From NCBI RefSeq assembly GCF_026735135.1, contig NZ_JAPQER010000003.1:124001-188000 (forward strand): DNA of 64,000 nt, given 5' to 3'. The DNA comes from Clostridium aestuarii. GTDB lineage: Bacteria; Bacillota; Clostridia; Clostridiales; Clostridiaceae. Both the position numbers and the translations under genes were made by a program. Of the stretch, positions 9,709 through 18,482 are shown in pieces. The stretch's first letter is position 1; each line of letters opens with the position of its first letter. Under the pieces are notes generated by a model. The model worked only from the letters and a program-made list of their open reading frames with translations. It searched no databases and was not told the origin of the DNA.

Positions 9709-9811
9709 ATGTGTATTTTGATTTGTTATTTTCTTAGATATCTAAAGTAGATTATAAAAAATATATAAAGTTAAAAATTACAATTATTATTATTATTTGC
9801 ATTTTAATGTA

Positions 9812-9820
9812 TGCTATAAT
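9812..9820 (+). promoter_or_regulatory. Extended -10 promoter element
   Basis: TGCTATAAT is a perfect extended -10 (TGn-TATAAT) about 150 bases before the HD-GYP start codon. No good -35 is seen. The rest of the 9663-9976 gap holds only the hydF terminator and AT-rich leader sequence. Confidence 0.5.
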
Positions 9821-9976
9821 ATATTTGTAAGAAAATTTATTTTATGCCTTATGATAAGTTAGCAGTAATTAATTAGGTTGATAGTATTAGAATAAAATTT
9901 TTATAAAGTTCTAATAAAAATTAATAGTATTTAATGTGATTTTTCAATTTAGTTTAGGCAAAGAGGAGAAGTAGGA

Positions 9977-11044
9977 ATGAGTAAAAAAACAAAGAAAATA
10001 GGAGTTAAAGAATTAGTACCTGGGATGATTTTAGCAAAAGAAGTAATACAAAATAATATTAAATTACTAGAAAAAGAAATGGTTATAACCAGTAACTATA
10101 TAAAAAAAATACAAAATCTAGATTCATTTATGCAAGTATGTGTATATGATGATGAGCAAGAGGAAGAAGAAATACAAGATTTTATTAGTAAATCTGCAAT
10201 AGAACTTAAGAAAAAAGAGCAGGTGCTTAAAACGTTTTCTAATAAATTAAGTACGGTTTTTAAAAGCATTGAAAATGACACAAAACCCAATATGAAAGAA
10301 TTAAGAGAGTTGCAAAAAAATATATTAGAAGAATCTAAAGACTACGGTATTATTATAAAAAGTATTGTAAATGCAAGAGAAGTGGATGAATATTTTTGCA
10401 GACACTCTATTAATGTATCTATTTTAAGTTATATGCTAGGACGATGGATGGGATTCAATGAAAGAGATTTAACGTTATTGTCTTATTCTGGAATACTTCA
10501 TGATATAGGAAAGGTTAAGATAAATATTAATATATTAAACAAGCCATTTGAATTAACTCCAGCAGAATTTGAAGCTATGAAAAAACATACTGTTATTGGG
10601 TATGAAGTTGTAAAGCAAATGCCATATTTAAATGAAGCTGTAGCTTTTGGAGTGCTTATGCATCATGAAAAAGTTGATGGATCTGGATATCCTTTGAAAT
10701 TAAGCAATGATAAAATACATATTTTTGGCAAAATAATAGCTATTGCAGATATATTTGATGCTATGACTTCTAATACAGCTTATAGAAAAAAAGAATCACC
10801 TCTTAAGGCACTTGAATTGATGAAACAAGAAGCTATAAATAAATTAGATTTAAATTGTTGGACAGTATTTTTTAATAATATGATTAATTACTATATAGGT
10901 GAAATGGTTAGACTAAATACAGGAGAAATAGGTAAAATTATAAAGATAGATCCTTATAATATATGCAAACCTTTAATAATGGTAAATTCGGAATTTATAG
11001 ATTTAAAACAACAAAAAAATGTATATATAGAAGATTTAGTATAA
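9977..11044 (+). CDS. HD-GYP domain c-di-GMP phosphodiesterase-like protein
   Basis: 355 aa. The N-terminal ~100 residues resemble the DUF3391-like region that precedes HD-GYP domains (VKELVPGMILAKEV). The central HD-GYP domain has the HD pair in LHDIGK (about residue 175), then MHHEKVDGSGYP, an intact HHExxDGxGYP motif. A C-terminal beta-rich tail (VRLNTGEIGKI) is typical of the clostridial group. It is probably a cytoplasmic c-di-GMP hydrolase. GAGGAG precedes the ATG. A related protein with the same layout lies at 33972. Confidence 0.85.
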   Translation: MSKKTKKIGVKELVPGMILAKEVIQNNIKLLEKEMVITSNYIKKIQNLDSFMQVCVYDDEQEEEEIQDFISKSAIELKKKEQVLKTFSNKLSTVFKSIENDTKPNMKELRELQKNILEESKDYGIIIKSIVNAREVDEYFCRHSINVSILSYMLGRWMGFNERDLTLLSYSGILHDIGKVKININILNKPFELTPAEFEAMKKHTVIGYEVVKQMPYLNEAVAFGVLMHHEKVDGSGYPLKLSNDKIHIFGKIIAIADIFDAMTSNTAYRKKESPLKALELMKQEAINKLDLNCWTVFFNNMINYYIGEMVRLNTGEIGKIIKIDPYNICKPLIMVNSEFIDLKQQKNVYIEDLV

Positions 11045-11191
11045 ATATTTAAAAGATATTGACTATGCATATGGATAGTGATATACTCATGGTGTTGAAT
11101 GTGATTTAGCATGTCGAAAGCAAAATTTCTCCCTATTCTCGGAAGAATTTGTATTAGAATGTTTAAATCCGAAGAATAAGGAGGGGTAACA

Positions 11192-11356
11192 ATGGCTGAT
11201 AAAACATTAATCTGTAAAGACTGCGGAAAAGAATTCATATTTACTGAAGGTGAACAAGAATTCTACAAAGAAAAAGGATTTGACAATGAGCCAAAGAGAT
11301 GTTTAGAATGCAGAAGAGAAAGAAAACAACAAAAAAATAGAGATAGAAACTATTAA
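11192..11356 (+). CDS. Small zinc-ribbon protein
   Basis: 54 aa, starting at an ATG preceded by AAGGAGGGG. Two CxxC pairs (CKDC at residues 8-11 and CLEC at 37-40) form a treble-clef/zinc-ribbon of the zf-trcl type. The C-terminus is strongly basic (RRERKQQKNRDR), which suggests nucleic-acid or ribosome contact. This family is common in Clostridia and its function is unknown. It stands alone and is followed by a terminator. Confidence 0.85.
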   Translation: MADKTLICKDCGKEFIFTEGEQEFYKEKGFDNEPKRCLECRRERKQQKNRDRNY

Positions 11357-11370
11357 TTTGTTGTATGATT

Positions 11371-11412
11371 AAGAGGCTGTTGAATGGTTGATCAACAGTC
11401 TTTTGTGTTTTT
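11371..11412 (+). terminator. Intrinsic terminator
   Basis: GGCTGTTGA pairs with TCAACAGTC (one G-T pair), followed by TTTTGTGTTTTTTG. Confidence 0.8.
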
Positions 11413-11581
11413 TGATTGATTTAAGAAAGAATGTAATTTTTTTGCATTGAAATTATAGAAAAGTTTGAAAGTAAAAAAATATTCCAGAAACTAAAATAAG
11501 TAATTATGTTCGAATTTATTGAAAATAAATTAAAATAAGTATTGCAATAAAGTTTTAAAAATGATAAATTAATATCAGAAC

Positions 11582-11601
11582 ATATGAAGAAGTGTTCATA
11601 T
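11582..11601 (+). promoter_or_regulatory. Candidate CadC operator upstream of cadC
   Basis: Inverted repeat ATATGA-N8-TCATAT located just before the cadC ribosome site. The identical half-sites and spacing occur before the P-type ATPase gene at 12053. The downstream half overlaps a possible -10 (TATATT, 11599-11604). Confidence 0.65.
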
Positions 11602-11623
11602 ATTAAAATAAAGGGATGATTAT

Positions 11624-11992
11624 ATGGATAATAAAAAAAATCAAATAGAAGTATGCTCATGTAATCAAATACATGATGATGTAGTTAATAAAGTAAAAGA
11701 GAATATGATATCACAAGAGACAAGTGTTGGTTTAGCAGAATTTTTCAAGGTATTAGGAGATACTACAAGAATAAAGATACTATATGCATTATCTATTAAT
11801 GAAATGTGTGTATGTGACATAAGTAATCTTCTTAATATGAAACAATCAGCTGTTTCTCATCAATTAAGAGTATTAAGGACAGCTAGACTTGTAAAGTATA
11901 GAAAAGAAGGAAAAATTGTTTACTATTCGCTTGATGATGAACATGTAGAAAGTGTATTTAGTAAGGGATTAGAACATATTCAACATGCATAG
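11624..11992 (+). CDS. cadC: ArsR/SmtB-family metal-sensing repressor (CadC-like)
   Basis: 122 aa winged-helix repressor. It carries both metal sites known in this family. The N-terminal CSC (residues 11-13) together with MCVCDI in the alpha-3 helix matches the CadC-type Cd/Pb/Zn site. The C-terminal DEH-x10-HIQH matches the SmtB/CzrA alpha-5 zinc site (DxHx10HxxH). It probably represses itself and the following efflux ATPase: the same operator is found before both genes. GGGATGATT precedes the ATG. A strong terminator separates it from cadA, so each gene has its own promoter. Confidence 0.88.
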   Translation: MDNKKNQIEVCSCNQIHDDVVNKVKENMISQETSVGLAEFFKVLGDTTRIKILYALSINEMCVCDISNLLNMKQSAVSHQLRVLRTARLVKYRKEGKIVYYSLDDEHVESVFSKGLEHIQHA

Positions 11993-12047
11993 TATAATAA
12001 TATTGCTTCGCAGTATTATTATACTATGAAGTTTTTATTTTTTTTAT
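11988..12047 (+). terminator. Strong intrinsic terminator between cadC and cadA
   Basis: A 19-bp stem (one G-T pair) with a TTC loop, starting at the cadC stop region and followed by a long T-rich tract. Confidence 0.9.
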
Positions 12048-12075
12048 TCAACATATGAATTTATGCTCATATATT
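12047..12075 (+). promoter_or_regulatory. cadA promoter with embedded CadC operator
   Basis: -35 TTCAAC (12047-12052), 17-bp spacer, -10 TATATT (12070-12075). The inverted repeat ATATGA-N8-TCATAT (12053-12072) occupies the spacer, which fits steric repression by CadC. Functional assignment is inferred. Confidence 0.65.
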
Positions 12076-12154
12076 AATATGAGGAAGGGTTTTATAATTA
12101 TCTAACAAAAATAGATTAACAAGGCTAAACTTAACGAAGGGATGGGAAATAAAA

Positions 12155-14473
12155 ATGAAAACTATAAAGGAAGAAAATCATAAACAAGATAATCATAGGT
12201 GTATGTGTGGATGTGAAGGACATAATCATGAAAATAAGCATGAACACAATCATCAACATGGACATGAAGAATGTGCTTGTGGATGTGATATAGACAAGCA
12301 TAATTATGAAAAAACTGAAAAAAACTATTCTAACACAAATGATATAAATAAAAAACAATTTATATTGGATGGGTTAGGATGTGCAGGATGTTCAGCAAAG
12401 ATAGAACATCAAGTTGGACAGTTGCCAGAAGTAGCTTCATCTGTATTGAATTTTGCTACATCAACGTTAAATGTTGAATTAAAAAACAACAGTTCCTTTA
12501 ATGATATAATTTCTAAAATAAATAAAATAGTAACTTCTCTTGAACCAGATGTAACTGTTATTGAAAAAGAAAATAAAAGAGCAATAACAAATAATGTACA
12601 AGCAGATAAAGGTGTATTAAGCAAAAGAAAGTTTATTAGTTTTGGTGTAGGGATAGTGATTTTTTCTATAGCTGCTATTGGAAAGTTTTCTTTTAATACT
12701 GAATTAGCTATGTTTATAATTAGTTATCTGCTTATAGGTGGAGATGTTGTGGTACTAGCTTTGAAAAATATAATTAAGGGTAATGCACTAGATGAGAATT
12801 TTTTAATGGTAATAGCTACAATAGGAGCTTTTTCGATTAAAGATTTTACAGAAGCAGTTGCAGTTATGATTTTTTATAAGATAGGTGAAGCATTTCAACA
12901 AAAAGCAGTTAATAGTTCTAGAAAATCTATTGCAGATTTGATGAATATTTGTCCAGATATAGCAAATTTAAAAATTGGTTCAACAGTAAAAAAAGTATTA
13001 CCAGAAGAGTTGAATATAGGAGATGTTATTATTGTAAAACCAGGAGAAAAAGTTCCAATAGATGGAGCTGTTTTAGAAGGAGAATCTATGATAGATACAT
13101 CTGCTTTAACAGGAGAATCTGTTCCAAGAAAGATTAAAAAGGGAGATGAAATATTAAGTGGGTTCATAAATAAGAATGGAGTTTTAAACGTAAAGGTTAC
13201 TAAAATATTTTCTGAATCAGCAGTATCTAGAATATTAGAACTAGTTGAAAATGCTGGTTCTAAAAAGGCTAAAATTGAAAATTTTATAACAAAATTTGCT
13301 AGATATTATACTCCAATTGTAGTGGTTTGTGCAATTGTACTAGCAATAGTGCCTTCTATTTTTATTAAAGGAGCAATCTTCTCGGATTGGTTGCGAAGAG
13401 CATTAATTTTCTTAGTGGTTTCGTGTCCGTGTGCTTTAGTAATTTCAGTACCAATTGGATTTTTTGGAGGTATAGGAGCGGCGTCTAGAAAAGGCATACT
13501 TATAAAAGGTGGCAACTATTTAGAAGCATTGAATGAACTTGATACTATTGTATTTGATAAAACAGGAACTTTGACTAAGGGTGTATTTAATGTTACAGAA
13601 TTAAATACATTTAATGAAGTGAAAAAAGAAGAATTACTTCGATATGCTGCTTTTGCAGAATCATATTCTAATCATCCAATTGCTAATTCAATTTTAAAAG
13701 CTTATAGCAAAGCAATTGATAAATCTATCATAGAGGATTATGAAGAAATAGCAGGTCACGGAATTAAAGCTTTAATAAAAGGGAAACAAGTGCTTGCTGG
13801 AAATGATAAATTAATGGGCAGATATCAAATATCTTTTCAAAAATGTAATTCTATAGGGACTGTTGTATATGTAGCTGTAGATAATCAATTTTATGGATAC
13901 ATCCTTATAGCTGATGAAATAAAAGAAGATTCTGTCTTAGCAATTAAAGAACTTAAAAAGTTAGGGGTTAAAGAAACTATAATGTTGACTGGTGATAATA
14001 AAATAGTAGGAAATACTGTTGCAAGTGAGTTAGGAATTGATAATGTTTATACTGAATTATTGCCAGAAAACAAGGTTGAGATATTTGAAAAAATAGAAAA
14101 TTTAAAGAAGCAAGGTAATAGGAAAAACAAGAGAATTGCTTTTGTTGGAGATGGAGTAAATGATGCTCCTGTACTTACTAGAGCTGATATAGGGATTGCT
14201 ATGGGTGGGCTAGGCTCAGATGCTGCAATAGAAGCTGCAGATATTGTATTAATGACAGATGAGCCTTCTAAGTTAATAACTGCTGTTGGAATTGCTAAAT
14301 ATACTAGAAAAATTGTAATGCAAAATATAGTTTTTGCTTTAGGTGTTAAATTAGTTGTTTTATCTCTAGGCGCTTTTGGGTTAGCGACTATGATGGAAGG
14401 TGTATTTGCAGATGTAGGTGTTGCATTACTAGCGGTTTTAAATTCAATGAGAGTTTTAAAATATAAAGATTAA
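12155..14473 (+). CDS. cadA: Heavy-metal-translocating P-type ATPase (Cd/Zn/Pb exporter)
   Basis: 772 aa P1B ATPase. A His/Cys-rich N-terminal stretch (residues ~10-55, alternating His, Glu and CxC/CGC pairs) is followed by one heavy-metal domain with GCAGC (residues ~74-78). Then come about eight membrane helices, the A-domain TGES motif, SCPCAL in the transport helix (the CPC of P1B-2 Zn/Cd/Pb pumps), phosphorylation motif DKTGT, SNHP and GDGVNDAP. It exports divalent soft metals. Its promoter shares the CadC operator. The very long His tail is the most variable part and could buffer metal. Confidence 0.92.
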   Translation: MKTIKEENHKQDNHRCMCGCEGHNHENKHEHNHQHGHEECACGCDIDKHNYEKTEKNYSNTNDINKKQFILDGLGCAGCSAKIEHQVGQLPEVASSVLNFATSTLNVELKNNSSFNDIISKINKIVTSLEPDVTVIEKENKRAITNNVQADKGVLSKRKFISFGVGIVIFSIAAIGKFSFNTELAMFIISYLLIGGDVVVLALKNIIKGNALDENFLMVIATIGAFSIKDFTEAVAVMIFYKIGEAFQQKAVNSSRKSIADLMNICPDIANLKIGSTVKKVLPEELNIGDVIIVKPGEKVPIDGAVLEGESMIDTSALTGESVPRKIKKGDEILSGFINKNGVLNVKVTKIFSESAVSRILELVENAGSKKAKIENFITKFARYYTPIVVVCAIVLAIVPSIFIKGAIFSDWLRRALIFLVVSCPCALVISVPIGFFGGIGAASRKGILIKGGNYLEALNELDTIVFDKTGTLTKGVFNVTELNTFNEVKKEELLRYAAFAESYSNHPIANSILKAYSKAIDKSIIEDYEEIAGHGIKALIKGKQVLAGNDKLMGRYQISFQKCNSIGTVVYVAVDNQFYGYILIADEIKEDSVLAIKELKKLGVKETIMLTGDNKIVGNTVASELGIDNVYTELLPENKVEIFEKIENLKKQGNRKNKRIAFVGDGVNDAPVLTRADIGIAMGGLGSDAAIEAADIVLMTDEPSKLITAVGIAKYTRKIVMQNIVFALGVKLVVLSLGAFGLATMMEGVFADVGVALLAVLNSMRVLKYKD

Positions 14474-14483
14474 TAATTATAAT

Positions 14484-14520
14484 TGCAGTACTAGTATTAT
14501 ATTGGTACTGTGATTTTTTA
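14484..14520 (+). terminator. Probable terminator after cadA
   Basis: CAGTAC and GTACTG pair across a 13-base loop, followed by TGATTTTTT. Confidence 0.55.
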
Positions 14521-14754
14521 AAATTTTTTTACAACTATATAAATATAGTATGGTAAAGAAAAATGAAACTATTTATAGAATGCAGTTGAAAATAGCAATA
14601 GATAAGTTGGTAATGATAATTATTCACGTGGCAAAAAATAAAAATAATATCAAAAAATATGCAATAAAACTTTATTTACTATAAAAAATATGCTATTATA
14701 TATGAGTAAAAACTATTACATAAAAATTAAATTTCGGTGATGGAGGGTTTTAAA

Positions 14755-14925
14755 ATGGCATATAAAATTACAGATGCATGTGTTAGTTGTGGAGCTTGTG
14801 CTTCAGAATGTCCAGTAGGAGCTATTCAACAAGGAGATGCTCAATTCGAAATAAATGCAGGATCTTGCATAGATTGTGGAGCTTGCGCTAATGCTTGCCC
14901 AACAGGTGCTATTGTTCAAGAATAA
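14755..14925 (+). CDS. 2[4Fe-4S] clostridial-type ferredoxin
   Basis: 56 aa with two CxxCxxCxxxCP cluster motifs (residues 9-20 and 38-49, CVSCGACASECP and [12 protein letters not shown]). This is the classical clostridial electron carrier to hydrogenase. The ATG at 14755 was chosen because GGAGGG (14742-14747) sits at the right distance. An extended -10 (TGCTATTAT, 14691-14699) lies upstream. A second ferredoxin gene on the other strand at 17430 is a close paralogue. Confidence 0.95.
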   Translation: MAYKITDACVSCGACASECPVGAIQQGDAQFEINAGSCIDCGACANACPTGAIVQE

Positions 14926-14938
14926 TTTAATAAGTTAT

Positions 14939-14977
14939 AAAAATATAAGTTGCTTTTAGCAGCTTATATTTTTATCT
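14939..14977 (+). terminator. Intrinsic terminator of the ferredoxin gene
   Basis: AAATATAAG pairs with CTTATATTT, extended by TGC/GCA, followed by TTTATC. Confidence 0.8.
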
Positions 14978-15008
14978 TTCAACCAAACTAATGTTCGAAA
15001 TACCATAT

Positions 15009-15031
15009 AAGAAAAGTGCAAGGCACTTTTT
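15009..15031. repeat. AAAAGTGC-type hairpin repeat
   Basis: AAGAAAAGTGC, a 3-nt loop, then GCACTTTTT. It belongs to the same hairpin family as 795-825 and abuts the composite element that follows. Confidence 0.6.
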
Positions 15032-15185
15032 AGTTGACAGATGACAGAGGACAATTGACAGTGTAGGAAAGGATTAAGCTGAGCTTAATTCTGAATCTGA
15101 AATTGCAGGTAGCTGCAATTTCAGATTGTAGTTTTGCATTAGCAAAATATCATTAACTGTCCATTGTCCTCTGTCAATTGTTAAC
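15032..15185. repeat. Composite hairpin element (closing inverted repeat plus three internal hairpins)
   Basis: The ends are inverted copies around GACAGAGGACAATTGACAG and its complement near 15158-15181. Inside lie ATTAAGCT/AGCTTAAT, a long hairpin AATCTGAAATTGCA/TGCAATTTCAGATT, and TTTTGC/GCAAAA. No ORF is present. The design recurs at 22358-22605 and more loosely at 17275-17429. It looks like a small non-autonomous element. A further hairpin (AAGAATATTG/CAATATTCTT) lies at 15187-15212. Confidence 0.65.
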
Positions 15186-15247
15186 TAAGAATATTGTTAC
15201 ACAATATTCTTAAATTTAGTATTATTAAAAGAGGGTGTAATTATTAA

Positions 15248-16750
15248 ATGAATAAAGTTAAATTTAAAAAAATAAGCACCATATTATTTGTAATTATGTT
15301 TTCAATTTTATTTTATGGATGTAATGCGAAAAAGATAGTTAATAATACAAAGGATATCATTGATAATATACCATCACGACAGCATATTAAGAATGTTTCT
15401 GAAGAGGAAGGGGCTATAAACGTTTATTTTAATAAAAGTGCTTTAACAAAATATGCTTTACAAGGAAATGAAGCAAATTACAATGTAAATTTAGAAGAAC
15501 GATTGCTTATGAGAATAAATAATGCCAAGAAAAGTATTGATATGGCAACTTATGAAATTAATCTTTCTAAAATTGTAGAAGCATTAATTGACAAAGCAGC
15601 AGATGGATTAACTATTAGAGTTGTTGCAGATGCAAAAAATGTAAATGGAGAATATGAAGAAAGATATGACATAATGAAGTTGAATATTGAAAAAATGATA
15701 AGAGGGAAAGATCATATTATAGGAACTAAGGATGATATTCATGTGATTTGTGATTCACCCATGTTTGCAGTTACTAATAAAACTTTGAGAAAACAGTTTA
15801 ACTTACCAGATCTAAATGATATTTCTAAAAAATCAATTAAAATAGGCAAAAATTTAATAACAGGATTAATGATTACTGAAGGAGAAAAAAAGTCTGGAAG
15901 TATATATTATAGTCCTAATGACCAGATGCATAATAAATTTGTAATAATTGATAATAAGTGGGTGTGGACAGGAAGTTGGAATTTCACAGAAACGGGTTTA
16001 TATGGTTCAGAAGAAAATATGAATAAGGGAATACTTGATGGAAATACTCAAAATTCAGTAGAAATTAATTCATCTAAGCTTGCACAGGTATATAAAGATG
16101 AATTTAATGAAATGTGGGGAGGCAGTGGCATAAATCCTAACCCTGAAAAAGCTGATTTTCATTCTAGAAAAAAAGACAATACTATACATAAAGTTGATGT
16201 AAATGGTACATTAGTAGAAGTATATTTTTCACCTGGTGATAATGCAGTAGGCAAATTGCAACAATTAGTTAAGAAAGAAGCTAATTTTAGAGTATATTTT
16301 GATATTTTCAGTTGGTCAGATGAAAATATAGTTTCTCTATTAAAAAATAAATGGGAACGTACAAATGGTGAACGTACAAATTTTCAATTAAAAGGTGTTT
16401 TTGATTCCAGTTTTTTTTATAAAAATTGGTCTGCATCTCAAAAGATGATAAAGCAATATAAAAACAAACCACCAATATTTAAAGATAAAGAAAAAAGAAA
16501 ACTACATAGTAAGACCATGATTATTGATGCCAATACTAGTAGTGATCCTGTAGTAGTAATAGGTTCTACCAATTGGAGTAATAATGGTAACAAGGTAAAC
16601 GATGAAAATATGTTATTTATTCATAATGCAAATATTGCTAATCAATTTTTGCAAGAGTTTTATGCAAGGTACCATCAAGCAGGTGGAGTTATTCCTAAAG
16701 AAGAAAAAATGATAGACAATAAAGCTTTTAGTTTTTATTTAAAAAATTAA
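15248..16750 (+). CDS. Phospholipase D-like lipoprotein
   Basis: 500 aa. The signal peptide ends in a lipobox-like LFYGC (Cys25), so it is a predicted surface lipoprotein. Two PLD half-sites are seen: HNKFVIIDNKWVWTGSWNFT (HxKx4D plus GSxNF) at about residues 229-248, and HSKTMIID...GSTNWS at about residues 420-440. Both HKD motifs keep His and Lys, so the enzyme should be active as a phospholipase D or nuclease-like phosphodiesterase. It has its own leader. GAGGGTG lies upstream at moderate distance. The substrate cannot be told from sequence. Confidence 0.85.
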   Translation: MNKVKFKKISTILFVIMFSILFYGCNAKKIVNNTKDIIDNIPSRQHIKNVSEEEGAINVYFNKSALTKYALQGNEANYNVNLEERLLMRINNAKKSIDMATYEINLSKIVEALIDKAADGLTIRVVADAKNVNGEYEERYDIMKLNIEKMIRGKDHIIGTKDDIHVICDSPMFAVTNKTLRKQFNLPDLNDISKKSIKIGKNLITGLMITEGEKKSGSIYYSPNDQMHNKFVIIDNKWVWTGSWNFTETGLYGSEENMNKGILDGNTQNSVEINSSKLAQVYKDEFNEMWGGSGINPNPEKADFHSRKKDNTIHKVDVNGTLVEVYFSPGDNAVGKLQQLVKKEANFRVYFDIFSWSDENIVSLLKNKWERTNGERTNFQLKGVFDSSFFYKNWSASQKMIKQYKNKPPIFKDKEKRKLHSKTMIIDANTSSDPVVVIGSTNWSNNGNKVNDENMLFIHNANIANQFLQEFYARYHQAGGVIPKEEKMIDNKAFSFYLKN

Positions 16751-16767
16751 AAGCTTTTTATTTTTTG
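16721..16767 (+). terminator. Terminator overlapping the PLD gene end
   Basis: AAAGCTTTTA pairs with TAAAAGCTTT, followed by TTATTTTTT. Confidence 0.6.
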
Positions 16768-16768
16768 C

Positions 16769-16829
16769 TTGATATTTTCTACAATAGTAATTATAATAAA
16801 AATATAAGTTAAAATGATAATCATTATCA
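16769..16829 (+). promoter_or_regulatory. Sigma-A promoter with downstream Fur box
   Basis: -35 TTGATA (16769-16774), 17-bp spacer, -10 TATAAT (16792-16797). At 16815-16829 lies TGATAATCATTATCA, an exact 7-1-7 Fur inverted repeat. Its position just after the expected start site predicts iron-dependent repression of the following two genes. Confidence 0.85.
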
Positions 16830-16844
16830 ACAAAGGGGAATGTT

Positions 16845-16973
16845 ATGATTAAGGATATGTGGTTAATTAGCTATTTATATAAAAATCAAGAAATTATTAA
16901 ATCTGTAGCTTTTGATGAAATAAAAAAGATAAAAGTAGTTGCGGATAAAATAAATTTTATCGAACCTATATAG
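16845..16973 (+). CDS. 42-aa hypothetical protein in the Fur-controlled operon
   Basis: A short frame (MIKDMWLISYL... ending FIEPI) directly behind the Fur-box promoter. AAGGGGAA lies 4-5 bases before the ATG. The TAG stop overlaps the AGGAGGGG ribosome site of the FeoC-like gene, so translation could be coupled. The composition is mixed Lys and hydrophobic residues without a clear membrane helix. No family is recognised. Expression is inferred from the ribosome site and coupling. Confidence 0.6.
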   Translation: MIKDMWLISYLYKNQEIIKSVAFDEIKKIKVVADKINFIEPI

Positions 16974-16983
16974 GAGGGGTTTT

Positions 16984-17247
16984 ATGTTAATGAATTTGCT
17001 TTATGAGATATCAAAAGGTGGTGCATATTCTGATGCTAAAGTTGCAAAAAAACTTCATACAAGTGAACAAATGATAATACAAATGAAAGAACAACTTGTT
17101 AATATGGGATATATAGAGGAGTATAAACCTTGCAAATGCTCAGGAGCATGTTCTAGTTGTGGATGTTCATGTGAATTCAAAGAAATTGTTAAAATATGGG
17201 ATGTAACAAAAAAAGGCAAAATAGCTATAGAAAGATTTAAGAAATAG
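16984..17247 (+). CDS. FeoC-like winged-helix protein with Cys cluster
   Basis: 87 aa. The N-terminal winged-helix half (LLYEISKGGAYSDAKVAKKL) is followed by a loop with six cysteines, CKCSGACSSCGCSC (residues ~50-63), as in FeoC-like proteins, where such cysteines can hold an Fe-S cluster. It probably senses iron or oxygen for ferrous iron uptake. It shares a Fur-box promoter with the 42-aa gene and lies 2.8 kb from feoAAB. AGGAGGGG precedes the ATG. Confidence 0.8.
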   Translation: MLMNLLYEISKGGAYSDAKVAKKLHTSEQMIIQMKEQLVNMGYIEEYKPCKCSGACSSCGCSCEFKEIVKIWDVTKKGKIAIERFKK

Positions 17248-17274
17248 TTTAGAGTTTAGATGTCAAGAAGAACA

Positions 17275-17429
17275 TGTTTCTTTAGTTAAGAATTGAAAAT
17301 TAAAAGTTGAGAATGAAGAAAGTTTTGTTATGCAAAACTTTAATTTTAATAGCAAAGCTGTTTGGTTATATCACAGCTTTGCTTAATTATTTTTTGTTCT
17401 AATTATTAATTATAAATTTTTAACTAGTT
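17275..17429. repeat. Composite hairpin element between feoC-like gene and ferredoxin
   Basis: AT-rich ends (AGTTAAGAATTGAAAATTAA near 17275 and a diverged complement ending TTTTTAACT near 17426) enclose two hairpins: AGTTTTG/CAAAACT and AGCAAAGCTGT/ACAGCTTTGCT. The second, at 17351-17383 with flanking T and A runs, can end transcription from both sides, which suits this convergent gene pair. Confidence 0.6.
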
Positions 17430-17615
<186 letters not shown>

Positions 17616-17786
17616 TTATAGTTATTATTACACTAATTATGATGTGCTTTTAGAGTTTATTATATACTTATTATTCATTGTAAAAAACTAAAAACCAATA
17701 TAGTAAAACTTCTAATATAAAATCTAATAACACAAATACTATAAGAAAAGTGCGGAGGCATAATATTCTTATAGGGAGAATTTTTA

Positions 17787-18404
17787 ATGTGTGAAATTTT
17801 AAGTAGAAATATATTAGAAGTAATAGACGAATTTGATGATAAGCAGTATCTAATGTCAATTATAATCTTTAATGCAGCTCCAGTTATAGCAAAACAGAAA
17901 GCATCTTATCTTATAATATTTCACGACAAAGGAAAACGAAATCTATGTGATTTATGGATAAAATATAAAAAAGATATAAAAGAACAAATTAATATAGAAT
18001 TTTATGAACTGAAAAATTTAAAAGATAGTATAGTAGTTCTATTCTATGATCAAAATCAAATAAAAGAAATATTAAAAGAAAAAAAATACATAAAATTTCT
18101 AAAAAAATTTGGATATAATTCAAAAATGTCAATTAATCAGATTTTAAAAGTGTTAAAAGAGAGATATGAAGTTACATGTCCACATGAAATAGGAATTTTC
18201 CTAGGATATCCATTAGAAGATGTTGTAGAATTTATTGAATATCCTAACAAAAAATGTTTGATGTTTGGTTATTGGAAAGTTTATAACAATATTAATTATG
18301 CTAAGAATACTTTTAAAATTTATGATGAATGTAGAAATAGAGTTATGAAGCTTATATTACAAGGAATACATCCGAAAAATATTGGTTTGCAATATTTTTT
18401 ATAA
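17787..18404 (+). CDS. DUF3793 family protein (copy 1)
   Basis: 205 aa with no signal peptide or membrane helix. The conserved block CPHEIGIFLGYPLEDVVEFI lies at about residues 131-150, followed by CLMFGYWKVY. Three cysteines (in CPHE, NKKC and the tail) recur in the second copy at 18983. In Clostridia this family sits beside flavodoxins and iron genes, and its biochemical role is unknown. AGGGAG precedes the ATG. An ATAAGAA/TTCTTAT inverted repeat lies in the leader (17740-17771). Confidence 0.8.
   Translation: MCEILSRNILEVIDEFDDKQYLMSIIIFNAAPVIAKQKASYLIIFHDKGKRNLCDLWIKYKKDIKEQINIEFYELKNLKDSIVVLFYDQNQIKEILKEKKYIKFLKKFGYNSKMSINQILKVLKERYEVTCPHEIGIFLGYPLEDVVEFIEYPNKKCLMFGYWKVYNNINYAKNTFKIYDECRNRVMKLILQGIHPKNIGLQYFL
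18375..18401 (+). terminator. Terminator overlapping the DUF3793 stop
   Basis: AAAATATTG pairs with CAATATTTT across a GTTTG loop, then TTTTAT. It lies within the last codons of the gene. Confidence 0.7.
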
Positions 18405-18411
18405 AAAACTG

Positions 18412-18459
18412 TTTACAAAAATAAGTTTTCGACATATAATGATATTGAAATTCATTATC
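18412..18459 (+). promoter_or_regulatory. Flavodoxin promoter with Fur box
   Basis: -35 TTTACA (18412-18417), 17-bp spacer, -10 TATAAT (18435-18440). A 19-bp Fur-like site at 18441-18459 (GATATTGAAATTCATTATC) matches the GATAATGATAATCATTATC consensus at 16 of 19 positions. Confidence 0.8.
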
Positions 18460-18482
18460 AATTACATAGAGGGGGTAACAAT

